Shown: positions 1 through 13,800, counted from the stretch's first letter. The stretch: DNA of 64,000 nt from Paracentrotus lividus (GCA_940671915.1 CALNVZ010002100.1:22288716-22352715), one strand, 5' to 3'. Made by a program: numbers and translations. The notes: generated by a model not told the origin, from the letters alone.

Positions 1-2126
1 ATCATCCAGACGTTTGTATATTCAAAAAGTGCTCTATATATAACAAGTTTATACGTTAGATCTAAACGTTAAGTCTACTCTATAATATGTAACTACTATG
101 TTTTATAAAAAAATGAAAAAAAACTGGGAAAAAACTCAGCGCTTGCCGTGAGACGTGTTCTCCGTGTAGGATCTTGCAGGAAAGAGAATTTTCTAGAGAG
201 CGTAGTCTCGTATATTAGGCGTCTTAATTTATCACTCAAGCAATGAGCTTTGTCTTTACTCGTTTGGATCAGGGAAATTTATTTGTTTTGATAAATTGGT
301 CTCATATTATTTGCCCCCCCCCCCCCCTCGGGCAGTTTCACAACTTTTCTCCTCTCAATCTCATCATCCTTTCTTCGCTCCGCCCCCCCCCTCTTCCCTC
401 CTTTACATTTTTTTCCCCTGCCACCAAAACCACATGATTGGGTGAAAAAAAAACACTTTGCAGAACCGTTGATGGATCTCAGGCACGTATCCAGGGTCGG
501 CAAGCGGCACTACCCCCCCCCCCCCTTTACAAAAAAAAATTAAAAAAATTATGACCTTATTTTTGATGGTCAAAAGGCCGGTTTTTTTTTTTTATTTTTT
601 TTTTTTGCCCATCATAAATCCCCGCCCTCCCCCCAAAAAAAAATAAGAGAAAAAAAAAAAGTTAAAGTTAAAAAACGGACCCCAGCTCGATTGTTATTTA
701 TTGATGATGGGCAAAAAAATAAACATCTAATCTGTTACCCCCCCCCCCCCTCCAAAATACAAATAAAAGAGAGAAAAAAAAAAAAGAAAACCATGAAAGA
801 AAAAAGGGGCAATATATGACAGGGTAAAAAAATGGGGTGTACAGAAGTGTAGAATTCAAATTTTGCACCCCCCCCCCTCTCTTGTGAAATACTCGATCCG
901 CCATTGTTATTCTTTTGTAAAGATCAGTATATGGTTGGGACTGGTGGGACTACCTGAATAAATTCATTCCGATTAAAAATCTTCTTTGGGCCTGGAAGAA
1001 ATTATGTCCCGTTATGAGGTCAATTGAGTTCCTCGGGTTCAATCTTGTTTACAATTTGCTAAACAAACATCGTTCATTACACGATAGTCAATCACCAAAA
1101 TATTATCGTAGTATTCTAATGCTTTATTGAATGAGTTCTGTCCTCTTATATTATTCAAGTCTAGCTGCAAGCCTCAACGTCGCTTCAACGGTATATTTAG
1201 CTGCGGGTGGCAAATACTGATCTCATACACTGAAAGTGGCTTGATGGAAGTTACAGAATACGACGAAATGTAGCACCTCAACAACTTTATATCCGTACTG
1301 CTGCCCCAAGACACAGATCTTTAGTGATAGATCAGGTGAAGTGTTGAAATTTATTGGTCCATTGTAAAAATATGTTCGAAAAAGGGCGTCAAAAAAAGGG
1401 AATGGTGGCCGATGGGAATGCGTCAAAGCTTCAGTCCGTTACACTTGTATGTCTGCATGCCATTATTGTGGCATTCAACTTGCCTACTCAGTGCACGGAA
1501 GAAATGTAACTCCATAATTTAAGTAATTTTATGCATGACGCTCGAATGATCACGAATTAGCATATGAAAATAGACTTACATGGCCTTCCAATGAACTATA
1601 GTCACGATAAAATTTAAATTAGTCATTTATTTTTTTGGTTAAGTCCTCCTTTCTTTTATACGTTTGAAATGTTGGCGTAGTCTGACAGTGGTATTCGTTG
1701 AAGTTCCCTTTTTATATTTCTCTTCTTATTCTAAAAATATTTTGAAAGAGTGGGTTCTACGCTAACCGTTTTTGAGTCGAGTCTTGCAGTTTTTCTTGCG
1801 AAATGGGTCCAATTTGGTTAAACAGCGCGCACGACAAAGCGGTCTTTATCGGGAACAACTGAATCGCCGTTGTCAGTTACGGTCAATGCACTTCAGTCAT
1901 CGCAACCTGGAGGCGGAGCTCCTCGCAATAGCTACCAGTAGCTATCAGAGCGCCCAAAACAATCAAAATGCATTGTTCTCTATTTCTGTAAAGCGGAAAT
2001 GTAGACTTTTCCGTGCAGTGCTAGCCACATACAAGCTGCAAACCAACATTAGTCAGTACTGTAAAATGGTGTCTGGTCGCCCTCTTGGTTTGTGAGGAAA
2101 CTCTCATAATAATTAGCGAAACCAGC
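1..2126. other. 5' intergenic stretch rich in homopolymer runs
   Basis: No coding exon is recognised here. Runs of 8-14 C and 8-11 A or T recur at about 314-327, 385-393, 513-525, 580-605, 738-750 and 868-876. A short unit ending in GATCCGCCA-type sequence near 895-905 has a relative near 6018-6090, so part of this is probably a dispersed repeat. A 107-codon open frame at 1772-2095 resembles no family I know. Confidence 0.5.
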
Positions 2127-2130
2127 TTAA

Positions 2131-3562
2131 ACCTACCTCAAAATTAAATTTTTAAGATATCTATGTCTCATTTGAAATATAATTCTTCCATTAGATTTTT
2201 AACATTTTGTTTAGTAGAATTTTTAGACCCTTTTTGATATGCCACCTTGACTTGGCTGGAGGTAGCTTCAGACACTTTTCTTGCATGACTTTCCATTGGA
2301 AGAAAACTGCTCCAATAAGGTCACTTCCCGAGCAGCAAGGTCAAATTATGAATTGACCATGTTTGGGGATAAGTGTGAGTTGCTAGCAAAATTTTTAAAA
2401 CTTAAACCGCCCCAAGTGAGTTTTTAAGTCTGGGTAATACGCACGCCAATTCTGACCCGTGTTTTACCGTCCGTCCCATTTTGTTGTGATCACCGCCGCC
2501 GTCACGGGATGGCGGCAGTGACAACGGGGAGACGCCTATCTTTGTGTAACTGGCTGTCTTCACTCTCAGAAGTTGTGAACATTTAACACGATTGATACAT
2601 AGAGAAAAAGAGATTTAATATGGCAAGGGGAAAAATTCCTGAAAGGTTTTGAAATCGAATTCATTATTCGTAGACCATGTTATTTGCAATAAATGATATT
2701 CTCAACTAATCATCTTTCACCCCATCTCTGATCTTTTCTCTCCAATTTATCAGGCCTACGTGTATTCTCTTCAGGCTCCCTCTAGTTTTCTCGACTTCTT
2801 CTCGATCTATAAGTTAATTACAAACTATACAACTATGAGAATCTTGATTTCAAACCCTTCAGGGATTTTTCCCCTTGCCATAATTAAATCTCCTTTCTTG
2901 TATGGTATACTGTCTCACGGTTTTTTAAATGTCTCAAACTTCTGCGATGTGCAAGCCGAAGTTACACAGCATAGGCGTCTCAGCTCAACCGCTGTTCACT
3001 TCCGCCAGCTCCGCACGGCGGCTGGTGATCGCCAAACAAAATGGGACGAGACCTGCGTTTTTTTAAAAACACGGGCAGAATTGAGTGCGTATTTAAAGAC
3101 CTAAAATCTCACCTTTTTTAGCGGTTTTACCTTCAAAGATGTTCGCTAGCAGCTTGCTTAGTAAATATATTACATAATTCCATATCAAGTTTGATAATAA
3201 AACTGAAATATACCCTGCTCAACACAAATAAGTATTTAGATCGATTCAACACTCCTGGCTATATTGGCCAGATTTTCCGGGAGGCCCAATGTTAGCCAGT
3301 GGGGCCGGAGTTAGCCAGGATCGCAACCTATAAGCATGGTCCAATCAAAAGTGACCTTGCACTTGGAACCACCTCTGTTGGCAGTTTTCTTCGCAATTAG
3401 AAAGTCCAATGCCAGAAAGATGATAACATCGAGCTCAAGACATGTTTAAAGGAAGGGGTCTAAAAATTCTTAGATTCTACTAACTAACAAACTTTCGAAA
3501 CAAAATTAGAAATATCTAGATCTAGATCTAGGACTTGTTTATCTCAATTTATTGAGGTAGGT
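2131..3562. mobile_element. TTAA-flanked palindromic (foldback) element, non-autonomous
   Basis: The left half (2131 to about 2640) reappears inverted in the right half (about 2850 to 3562) with many substitutions. Termini are ACCTACCTCA and TGAGGTAGGT, each next to a TTAA (2127-2130 and 3563-3566), the target site used by piggyBac-type transposases. No transposase reading frame is visible, so I infer a non-autonomous element moved in trans. A middle section matches across the axis around the GACGCCTAT motif at 2531 and its inverse near 2972. Confidence 0.6.
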
Positions 3563-3566
3563 TTAA

Positions 3567-6180
3567 AGTTTTAAAGACATTGCCTTTGGCTTTCGGACTT
3601 GTCTGTTAAGCTTGTTGGAACTTGTCATATTCTTCCATTGTACGTGGGTTTAATCTCTATTAATAGATTTATAAAATGGCCTCTGATTTTAAGCATTGTG
3701 GTTGGTCAAAACGTATCACTTCATGATGTGTCACGAAAAGTGATAACATGGAGATGGGCGGGCTTATTCCCACTTTCTGATGGATGGCCATGAAAAAAAA
3801 TCTTCAGCTACTTACCAAAGATTCCAATGAATTTTTTTGTGGTAAGGTAGTCTTCAAGATCTACAAGAGCTAGCAAATGTTTTGCAATTTTATAAAAGGC
3901 AATAACATACTTCCCAAGTATGTGCAATGAAACGATAAAATTCAGTGATCGCATCGATATCTTTAGATTGGCACCACGCATCACTCGCCTGCGGTGTGCC
4001 AGCGCGACCCCTATCTAAAGCCAATCTCCGGTGCACTGCATTTTACCGCTAACGCATGCTCCGAAGTGTGTTATTGCTATTTTAAGATGCCCTACATCCC
4101 TGATTGTTGTTTTCTTCCAGTGTATTCTTAATAATATTATTTATCACTTTATAACAGTCAATATCCCCTTTTTCAATGATTCCTACCATTAAAAGCTATA
4201 GAAAAGCCAAATTGTTTCTGTTAAACTACAGGACATCAAAACTAAATAATATGCCAAGAGCGGCCCTTAGCCTGCAAACATCTTCTTGATGGTTCTTCCC
4301 CCCGGCTAGGGATTCAGTGGCTTCCCGCGGACTCATGCAAAAAGAGCCAAAATTATTGGAGAAAATTTTGAATTTGAGTTTTTGGAGATTTTTCTGGCAA
4401 TGTCGAAATTGACAAACTATTTTAACTCATTTCATCCATTCTTTCGTTTTTCTTCTATTGGAATGACAATTTACTTGAGATTTTTTGTCATAGAATGCTT
4501 ATTCTGAGATACCAGGGAATAACTAACAATAAAAAAAGGAGCCCGGCACGGGAATGCTGGGATAAGGACCTTATTTTCATTTTTCATATTTTTCTCCAGT
4601 TCCAGTGCTAAAGTTAGGGTCGCAACATTGGGAACTCTAAAAAAAATAAAAATCTACATTTGGGCAAATTTACATCCACTATTTTTCCCCACAAGATTTA
4701 TTATTTTGTGTGAAACTGAGACGTATCAAATTATTTTCAGGCATGATTTGTGACTGTTAGGCTTTTTTTTTCTTTTTTTTTTAATGGAGTGCCTATCCTT
4801 GATATAACCGGGAATCTCTTTATATCAGTTATTTAATGTGTAAAAACTGGCTGAATAGTTCATGATTTCCGTCTATAAATGTTAGAGTGCATCCTAAAAA
4901 GATTGAATTGTTACACCCATGACCAGGAAGCATGGTAAAAAAAAAAGAGAGAGAAATAGTTGAAAATGCCCCTAAACAAGAGTAAGATTGTCAATTAAGA
5001 AAAAAAAAAATTGTATTGATATCCAGGTTGCTCTCTTTTAAATAATATATTTATTTATGACATTGTTATCATAAAGGTCCTTTGTTGACCGTCCTTTTAC
5101 AGACCTACAAACATTGTTAATGCCAAGATTGCACAGTGCTTTATATTCTTTGGGTGAATTCAAGGATAGAAGGAAGCGAATGGCTCATCCAGGTGAGAGA
5201 TATCAACTTTGATTGGACAAGACTTGCAGGAAAGAACAAGAAGAAGCAGTTGGCATTTGATGATCTCCACAGAGAACAAGGGTAACATTATTTGTCTGTT
5301 TGCTTTTTGCTGGTAGAGGCATTGAAGGTTGTGCGGAAAGAAGGATTGGAGGGGCAGGCCAATATGTTGTGTTAACAATGGCTTGCCCCCCAATGCTTTG
5401 TTTCTCTGGTCTTGTCCAACGCGTCTGGTTTGCTGAAAGGTTTTTAATATGTTTTGGATAGTCTGTTTGTTAATCCCTTTGTCCATTGTGCTTTCCAAAC
5501 AGTGTATTGCCATTATATTTTAGAGCAAGTAATTGGTGTCATCTAAACTTGATGATAATTATTATAATTTCTCTTGTCAAAGGAAGGTGATCTTGGATAA
5601 AATTTTGGAGTCAGTAAGGTCAAAGTCAAGGTGAAAGTCGTTTAACTTGTTAAAAATTTTCGTAAAAACCGTTGTCATTGCGATTTCTAAAGAATCACAT
5701 GGAATATTCATTTCCATTTTGTTAGTAAGGGATCTTGTTAGACTTTGGAGTTTAAGTAGATCAAAGAAGAAGGGCCCAGTTCTCAAATCATGACTGTAGT
5801 TGACCTTGGATCTTGCAATATCTCAAGAACCACTTAGAGAAACACAAAGAAGTGATTTTTTTGAGAAATTAGGACACTGTAAAATTTTTCTAAAATTACT
5901 GATTTAAAGGTCGGAGCATTGATTGTAGTCCCATTATCTTTTTTAAATCATTAGAAATACATTGGGCACCTTTAGTACTGAGTATATAATTTGAATTAAT
6001 TTTAAAAATTTAGATAGGTGGCGGATCAGATTTCGGCACAGCATCTCCCCCCCCCCATATATTTTTTTAAATTCCCGGATCTGCCATTGTTAATTACATG
6101 TGGGGATAACACAGATTGTATTAAAGGAGTTCCAAGCTCATTAGGAAATCTCCTCTTTTTTTTTTTTTTTTTTTTTTATT
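3567..6180. other. Intergenic stretch, no gene recognised
   Basis: AT-rich sequence with poly-A and poly-T runs. A 117-codon minus-strand frame (5160-5513) and a plus-strand frame over about 5167-5285 both lack any recognisable motif. A short repeat with a C-run lies at about 6018-6060. Nothing here can be assigned a function. Confidence 0.4.
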
Positions 6181-6181
6181 G

Positions 6182-7886
6182 CATTGGAGACTCCCCCCTC
6201 CCCCCCAAAAAAAAAAAAAATAAATTAAATAAAAAAGGACAGAAACAAAGTTCAAACTTTCATGGAAGTTTTTTTTTTTTTTTGTGTTGCAGAGATTGAC
6301 ACAATGAGTATTGCAGCAATACATTTAACAAGTTTAATGAACAAATTCTATCAATCTGTTGGAGACGAGCTTGATTTTGGCTATAATCTCACTCGTCACA
6401 CATTTTTGTCTATGGACATCAGCCTGAATATATTCAGGCTTTCAATCCTTCAACTGGTTAACTCACTTGTTACATGGGATAGAGTCAAGAAAAATAATGA
6501 TATGGTGATTGATAGCTGCCTCAATGCTTGAAACTCTTCAGGGTTTCATAGAATTCCTGAACAACATTAGTTCTTGACCCTATGATTTAAGCACTTTTGT
6601 CTAAAATGTTGTGGACTAGGAATGGATTAGGGGAAATCTCCAAGTTGACTTAAATATATTTATATATTTATCTGTTTGTTGTTGTTCTTTTTTAAATTAT
6701 TTTTATTTAATTTCATTTTTTTTTGGGGGTTAGACATTTAAAATAATTGACTTTTTGGCAAAACCACTTGAAAATTTGAAATGAATTTGGGAAAAACCCA
6801 ATTCATAAATTTTGCCCTTTGTTTATATTCTCTATTTCTCCAATGATTTCCTCTAAATTAGAAATGCTGTGCCAAAAATAAATCATCGATATGATCTCAA
6901 ACTGCAAATATTACTGAATTAACTGAAAAATTAACTGAAAAAAATTACATTATACATGTCTTCACTTAGAGTACATCATGTAGGGCTGATCATGAATTGC
7001 TTTTGGTTGGACATGATTACTTAAATTTATTGTTCTGGGATTGAAGATACATGTAGTATTTTCAAAAATCAACAAAGACACAATAGTGGTTTCATAGATA
7101 GATCTTTGTAAGCCTTTTGAAACTTGAATTTTCTTGTTGGAGGCGGGTGGTGATCCTACTTTGAATCTAATTCTAGGAACCCTAACATGTGTGAGGTCCT
7201 GTGAGCCCCTCGCGTTCAAGCTTTTGAAATAGCAGTCAATATTATCTGTGGTACTTTTGTAGGACTACAATGTAATCATCTTAAGTTGTTCTCTAGGACT
7301 TGCCATTAAAGTAAAAGTCAGCAGGTGATACCTGAATTGTACACACACAAGTTGTAAATGTTTAACTGGATGCATTTTATTGAAATAACAGGCAACTCAA
7401 AAGTTCTATCCAACCCCTGTAAACAAAAAATGGTAAATCACTAATAAATAGTAATAAAAAAAAAAAAAAAAAAACAATATGCATTGAAACGCTATTCCAT
7501 TTCAGTAAAATGGCTTTCATTCACTACCCCAGGCTAAAAATCTAAATTACTCATAATTTAAAGAATATATACTTATCGTTTAAGAACCCTCTTCATTACC
7601 ATTGACACGTTAAGTCCATTCTTAAGCAAGGGTCCTTACTTCTGTTTATTTCAATTCACCAAGCAATACAAGTAAAGTTCATATAGAATTATTGAATGAT
7701 CCTTAAAGTCGTTTCTACTTGAGTTCACAAGTTAGAAAAGAAAGGTCAAAGAGAAGCCTTGAAAGAGAAGCAAAGGGGAGGGAGGAGGGGCTTTAGCTTA
7801 ATACACGGACAGCGAAGAGAATTTCATTGTAAGTGGGTCACGTTGAATATCATGTTCAACTTTCAAGATGCTCATGATCTCTCTCT
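6182..7886. repeat. First copy of a 1.7-kb segment duplicated around an assembly gap
   Basis: This segment and 7987 to about 9655 run collinearly over their whole length and differ mainly by one- and two-base insertions and deletions. The copies meet at a 100-N gap. Indel-dominated difference is the pattern of an uncorrected long read or unmerged haplotype placed beside its own contig, not of an old duplication. No coding region is recognised. Confidence 0.75.
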
Positions 7887-7986
7887 NNNNNNNNNNNNNN
7901 NNNNNNNNNNNNNNNNNNNNNNNNNNNNNNNNNNNNNNNNNNNNNNNNNNNNNNNNNNNNNNNNNNNNNNNNNNNNNNNNNNNNNN
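7887..7986. other. Assembly gap (100 N)
   Basis: Exactly 100 N, the conventional length for a gap of unknown size. It separates the two copies of the 1.7-kb duplicated segment. Confidence 0.99.
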
Positions 7987-9655
7987 ATGGAGACTCCCCT
8001 CCCCCCAAAAAAAAAAAAATATTAAATAAAAAAAGGACAGAAACAAAGTTCAAACTTTCATGGAAGTTTTTTTTTTTTTTGCTGTGTGCAGAGATTGACA
8101 CAAGAGTATTGCAGCAATACATTTTAACAAGTTTAATGAACAAATTCTATCAATCTGTTGGGACGAGCTGATGCTATAACTCACTCGTCCACATTTTGTC
8201 ATGGACATCAAGCCTGAATATATCAGGCTCAATCCTCAACTGGTTTTAACCTCACTTGTTACATGGATAGAGTCATATTGTAAAATAATGATATGGTGAT
8301 TGATGCTGCCCTCATGCTGAAACTCTTCAGGGTCATAAATTCTGAACAAAACATTAGCTTCTTGACCCTATGATTTAAGCACTTTTGTTCTTAAATTGTT
8401 TGGTGGACTAGGAATGTGTATTAGGGGATCTCCAAGTTGACTTAAATATATTTATATATTTATCTGTTTTTTGTTGTTGTCTTTTTTAAATTATTTTTAT
8501 TTATCATTTTTTTTTTGGGGTAGAACATTTAAAATAATTGACTTTTTGCAAAACCACTTGAAAATTTGAAATGAATTTTGGAAATAACCCAATTCATAAA
8601 TTTGCCCTTTGTTTATATTCTCTATTCTCCAATGATTTCCTCTAAATAGAAATGTGTGCCAAAATAAATTCATCGATATGATTCAAACTGAAATATTACA
8701 TGAAATTAACTGAAATTAACTGAAAAAATACAATTATACATGTACTTCACTTAGAGACATCATGTAGGCTGATCTATGAATTGCTTTTGGTTGACATGAT
8801 ACTTAATTTTATTGTTCTGGGATTGAAGATACATGTAGTTATTTTCAAAAATCAACAAGACACAATAGTGGTTCATAGAATAGATCTTTGTAAGCCTTTT
8901 GAAACTTGAATTTCTTGTTGAACTGTGATCCTACTTTGAATCTAATTCTAGGAACCTAACATGTGTGAGGTCCTGTGAGCCCCTGCGGTTCACTTTTGAA
9001 TAGCAGTCAATATTATCGTTGTACTTTTGTAGGACTACAATGTAATCATCTTAAGTGTTCTCTAGGACTTGCCATAAAGCTAAAAGTCAGCAGGGTTGAT
9101 ATTCCTTCTAATTGTACACACACAAGTTGTAAATGTTTAAACTGGTGCATTTTATTTGAAGAAGTATCTAGATGTGGCAACTTCATTTTCTTTTAAAGTT
9201 CTATCAAACCCCCTGTGAACAAAAAATGGTAAACATCTCAAATAAATGAAAAAAAAAAATTCAATATGCATTGAAACGCTATTCCATTTCAGTAAAATGC
9301 TTTCATTCACTACCCAGGCTAAAAATCTAATTACTCATATTTAAAGAAATATATACTTATCGTTTAAGAACCCTCTTCATTACCCATTGACATGTAAGTC
9401 CATTCTTAAGCAAGGGTCCTTACTCCTAGTTTATTTTCAATTCACCAAGCAATACCAAGTAAAGTTCATATAGAATTATTGAATGATCCTTAAAGTGCGT
9501 CTACTTGAGTTCACAAGTTAGAAAAGAAAGGTCAAAGAGAAGCTCTTGAAAGGAGAAAGCAAAGAGGGAGGGGAGGGGGCTTAGCTAATACACGGACAGG
9601 AGAGAATTTCATGTAAGTGGGTCACGTTGAATATCATGTTCAACTTCAAGATGCA
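7987..9655. repeat. Second, more deletion-rich copy of the 1.7-kb segment
   Basis: It begins with the same ATGGAGACTCCCC-like start as position 6184 and ends with the same sequence that precedes the N gap. Compared with the first copy it has lost single bases at many doublets and homopolymers. It is probably the same locus represented twice. The unique sequence after about 9656 continues towards CEP152. Confidence 0.7.
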
Positions 9656-10680
9656 TCATGCCTCATTGGTTCTCTTTAGTTGTTCCTGCTAACGAATAGC
9701 TTTACAATACTGCCATGTGAGCTAACTTCACCCGGGCTTTTATTATGAAACAGAAAGGTATTAGCCAGGCACACTATCTCTCACTTTCTGCTATTTGTGA
9801 TTTGTGCAAGTCAATTATTGGAATCCAAAATATGATTTCAAAGGATCCAAAGTGGATTTAAGCTGCTGTGTGATATATATTCTGGAATATTTCACTGTTT
9901 TTTGTTGCTTTTTGTTTTTGCTGTGATACGTGATTCTAAGTACAAGCTGAGAATTTAAAGAGTACATATTTATGTCAAAATGACTAAATATCCATGGTCT
10001 GTGGATACATCATTCTGGATTATTTCATTGCAGATTTTTCTAGTGTCGCTGATTAACCATGATCAGAAGTTAAAAAGCAAATTGATATGGATGTCGCAAC
10101 GGTGTATTCCAGGTCTACTTGTGTTGTTCCATTGAATATTTTTGATGTACAGTTGATTAATGCAAACATAACTTCTTCAATTAATGTGGGAAGATTAACT
10201 TTTTTCAAATAAAAGAAGGAAGGTAATGGATGCATCTTCCTTTGAAAAGGATTTTTGAAGCTGAAGTGGAATATACAATGTATTATGTTGAGCATGTGAT
10301 ATGATACGATCATTGTCACAGGTATGGTGGGTGAAGCACCAGGAATTCACTTACAGGTCTGCTTAGCAGCCTCAAACTCTGGATACAGAGTTTGTTTGGA
10401 AAATATAGGAGATATTCAAACTTTTGCTTTTCGAGGTAAGTAAGAAGAATAAGACACACTCTGAACATAATGTACATCATTCGCGTGATAAATGGGCAAA
10501 CTGTTGTAATGTTACTGAACTTTCTGTGATGAATAATTCTTTCAGTAATATTCAATATTATAGTTTATACTTATGAACTTTGATACTTTTAACATCATCA
10601 CTAACTGTGCAATCTGTTTCTTATAGAATTGATTGCTGAATAATCAAATTGCCCTTCTTCTGGTAAAATTTGTTTTTTAG
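9656..10680. other. Region upstream of the first visible CEP152 exon
   Basis: AT-rich, with no recognisable exon. The initiator methionine of CEP152 should lie upstream of 10681, but I found no exon with the acidic N-terminal signature expected. It may be in the N gap, in damaged sequence, or outside the window. Confidence 0.4.
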
Positions 10681-10811
10681 CTGAGGGACTTACTTTCTAA
10701 GGCTCTACCAGAATGACTTACTAGAGATGATGACATCCAATCCATCCCAAGTTCTAGAGGATCTTCATCACTTCTAAGCTGTTCACCAGAATTATCTCCA
10801 AGACAACAAAG
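10681..10811 (+). CDS. CEP152: CEP152 exon 1 (first visible), acidic N-terminal motif, with an in-frame stop
   Basis: After a TTTTTTAG acceptor the frame reads LRDLLSKALPE, a stop, then LTRDDDIQSIPSS and on to a GTAGAT donor with AG left over. This resembles the LQQLLTDLPHDMLDDD stretch of human CEP152, in the PLK4-binding region. The TGA at 10714-10716 sits exactly where E-D-L-L-D would be expected. One inserted base and one lost base would explain it, so a sequence error is likelier than a real stop. The exon joins exon 2 in frame. Confidence 0.65.
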
Positions 10812-13800
10812 GTAGATAAATACCTATCAAGTCTTATTTTGCTTATTGTTATGAGTTTTTTGGTTTCATCTTGTCTACATCTTGCTTCTTATCAAACAGT
10901 TTGTTTGTTTTGTCAATGCAGGTTAGATTTTTTCTTTGATTTTCACTCTGTTCTTTACCAACATTTCCACTTACCCACATATTCCCTTTCTCTCTCGCAC
11001 CCTTTGTTTTGTTTTGTTGTTGTTTTTTTAAATTGTGTTTTATTGGTCACTTCAGAATACAATAGCATATATAAATTATATAGTAAAAAAAAAAAAATCG
11101 GATTTACAGATTATTGTCAGCTAACCATTTGGTCATACACTGCCACATGTTGTGTGAGCCGTTATTTTTTTTTTCTTGTTGCAATGTATTTTCAAGTTTG
11201 TATGTATTAACTAATAAACATTTGAATTCTGTGACGTTGGGTTTACACTTTTATTTCTACTCATGTATATTGCCTTCTTGCTATTGTCAGAATATGATTA
11301 AAAAGAATACACTCTTTCGTTAATAAGCCAAGTATCACCGTCTGTTCCGTTAAAATCGAGAAATCAAACATAGTTAACTCTTTCTTCAGTTGATCCCAAA
11401 AACTTTTATCAGATTACAATCAATTCCAAAATAAATGTTCAGTAGTTTCATTTTCTGTGTTACAAAAAGTACATAATGGAGAATTAATTAATTTCATTTT
11501 ATACAGTTTGCACCATTTGTATCTCTCTCTGCATCCCACTGTATTTACCTTAATTTTCATTATTCTCTCATCCTCCTTTCATGCCAATGTATCTTTTCTT
11601 ATATCTAAGCTACGCTTTTGTAAGATGTTCACAATTTTTTTTCAATTGCAAGTGTGACTTGTGGATAAGGATTGTTTTTTAGCTGACACGTCATATTATG
11701 TATGAATTGTAAATAATTTCTTCCTTTTTCCACAACATGTCTCTTTGCAATAACAAATTCAATATTGTTAGCTATAATGTCTTATTGTTGTTTTGTATAA
11801 TTGCAGCAGTCCTTCTGCAGATGATCAGCATCAATGGCTGTACAAACCAGAGGCATATCATCACCAGGCCTCCACCCCTCACATCTGGGGTGGGGCTCCT
11901 CCTCTTAAAACTCCAGCTGGGGTAAGTGACATCATTACTTTGAAGCACAGTTAATTTATCAGATGAAATAACTTATAAAGTGAAACTAGATGATTTCATG
12001 ACATTTGCTCTGGCGACAATTGCTCTGCTGTAAATTCCATACATTAATCAAGTTACTAACTTCAGCCTGGGACTTAACACAATAAACCTAACCCTAACCC
12101 TATAAAGCCCAGAGCAATCGTCTCGGGAGCAAATGTCATGTCAACAACTAAATACAGCTCCCTCCTTCCCTCCAAAAGAGATAGATACTGTGCAGAACAA
12201 AACAAAACAAAACAACAATAATCCAGGTTGAATTCTCACTTTGTTTGAGGGGGTGGTCATTATCAACATAATCTGTATGTATTGTAAATGTGAGTTCAAT
12301 GCTAAACATTGTTCGATTGACAATACGTTGGTATTTAACACATGGATTTAACAGTTGTTCACACTAACACAGTAGAGAAGAGAGCATGCTACAAGTTCAT
12401 GGGGGATTAGGGAGATGGGTAATCTCCTTGTAATTTCTAAAGAAAGTGAGATCCAACAAATGCCTCATTAGCAGAGAGTACGTAGATAACATGATTGACA
12501 ACCAATTATATGGTTTCCAAGGTATGGAAAAGAATGTGCATTGTTCACAAATTTTGTCTCAAGTTGGAGCATAACAAGCCTCTTGGAAGTGCCACTCGTC
12601 ATTTAGTATTTAAACAGTCTGTTGTAAGAGCATCATAGATAAATGGATCAATATTATGATTTGCTCAACATTAACAATATAAAACATTACTTTCAACATT
12701 GAGTACTATTTGCAAGAGTTTGTTTGAAACTCTATATAAGGTGAATGTTATTTGTGACCCGGCTAATGCAATGTACCTTTAATTTTTATACATTTAGAAC
12801 TTTTTTAAAACTCTGTATACTTATTAATGTAGTTTATGATGTAGTAAAGATTTTAGTGAATTGGGATGTGCAGTACATAGAATAGATCCATTCAAAGGTA
12901 AATTGCCATTTCGTCTAAACCCACTTTGACTAATGCCCGCTTAGCCTCATCCCACATGGTCTAATTTCATTTCGTCTACAACTAGTTTGATCCAATTGTT
13001 ACTTCACCTATTTATCATTCTGTCTAACTCCCATTTGGTCTAATATCCATTTTGTCTATCACCACTTGGTCACTTTCAGTAACAAACCGTTAACAGACCA
13101 AATATTCATTTTGGCATTAGACCAAAATGAATATTTTGGATCATATGGCTATTAGACGAATTGGCAATTAGACCAAATGAGAATTAGACCAAGTGAGAAT
13201 TAGACTAAGTATGTATTAGACAAAGTGGGAGTTAGTCCAAACTGTTAGTAGACCATATGAGTTTAGCCCATGTTATATTAGATGATTAGAGAATTGGACC
13301 AACTGCTGATAGACCAAGTGATATGAAAGTAAACCCATCAAAATGCCCATTATTCATAGGTTTTTGTTGATATGCTAGATAGCAGATTAAATTTAAACTA
13401 TAAGTATGGATTAGTTGGATTGAATGATAATCCATAACAGAGTGCTATTAAAGATACCAATATCTAAGATTGGAACGCTGTAAAAATTGTGTTGATTATG
13501 TTCCTAAAACTTTATCATCTTGCTGTAATTTTCATTTCATGAATTTGTTTTGCCTATCAATTTTGCAACAGAATTACAGTAATCTACATGTGAAATAGAA
13601 AAACTTCTTGTAGAACATAAAACGGCAGACTAAATTACATTTTTATTTTAAGACTAGTTTAATAGTAAATTGCATTCTGTTATTGTGGTAAAATACTGAT
13701 GTATTTTCAATTAGTGTTGAAACTATAACTTGTATGGATATTTCCCCTATTCATAGGTTGCAGGTGTTCATGGAGTCAACCAGGCTGACCTTGGAAGCAA

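Noticed and set aside
1772-2095. 107-codon open frame, plus strand
   Set aside because: No recognisable motif, no splice context, and it sits in repeat-rich intergenic DNA; length is within chance expectation.
5160-5513. 117-codon minus-strand frame
   Set aside because: No domain or family signal. The opposite strand is also partly open. Not supported as a gene.
6018-6531. Overlapping frames in poly-T and poly-C sequence
   Set aside because: Translations are runs of Phe, Lys and Pro from homopolymers; the same frames are broken in the duplicate copy.
12088-12106. Telomere-like CCTAACCCTAACCC tract
   Set aside because: Only two to three units inside a MITE that recurs near 41.7 kb; not a telomere or an interstitial telomere block.
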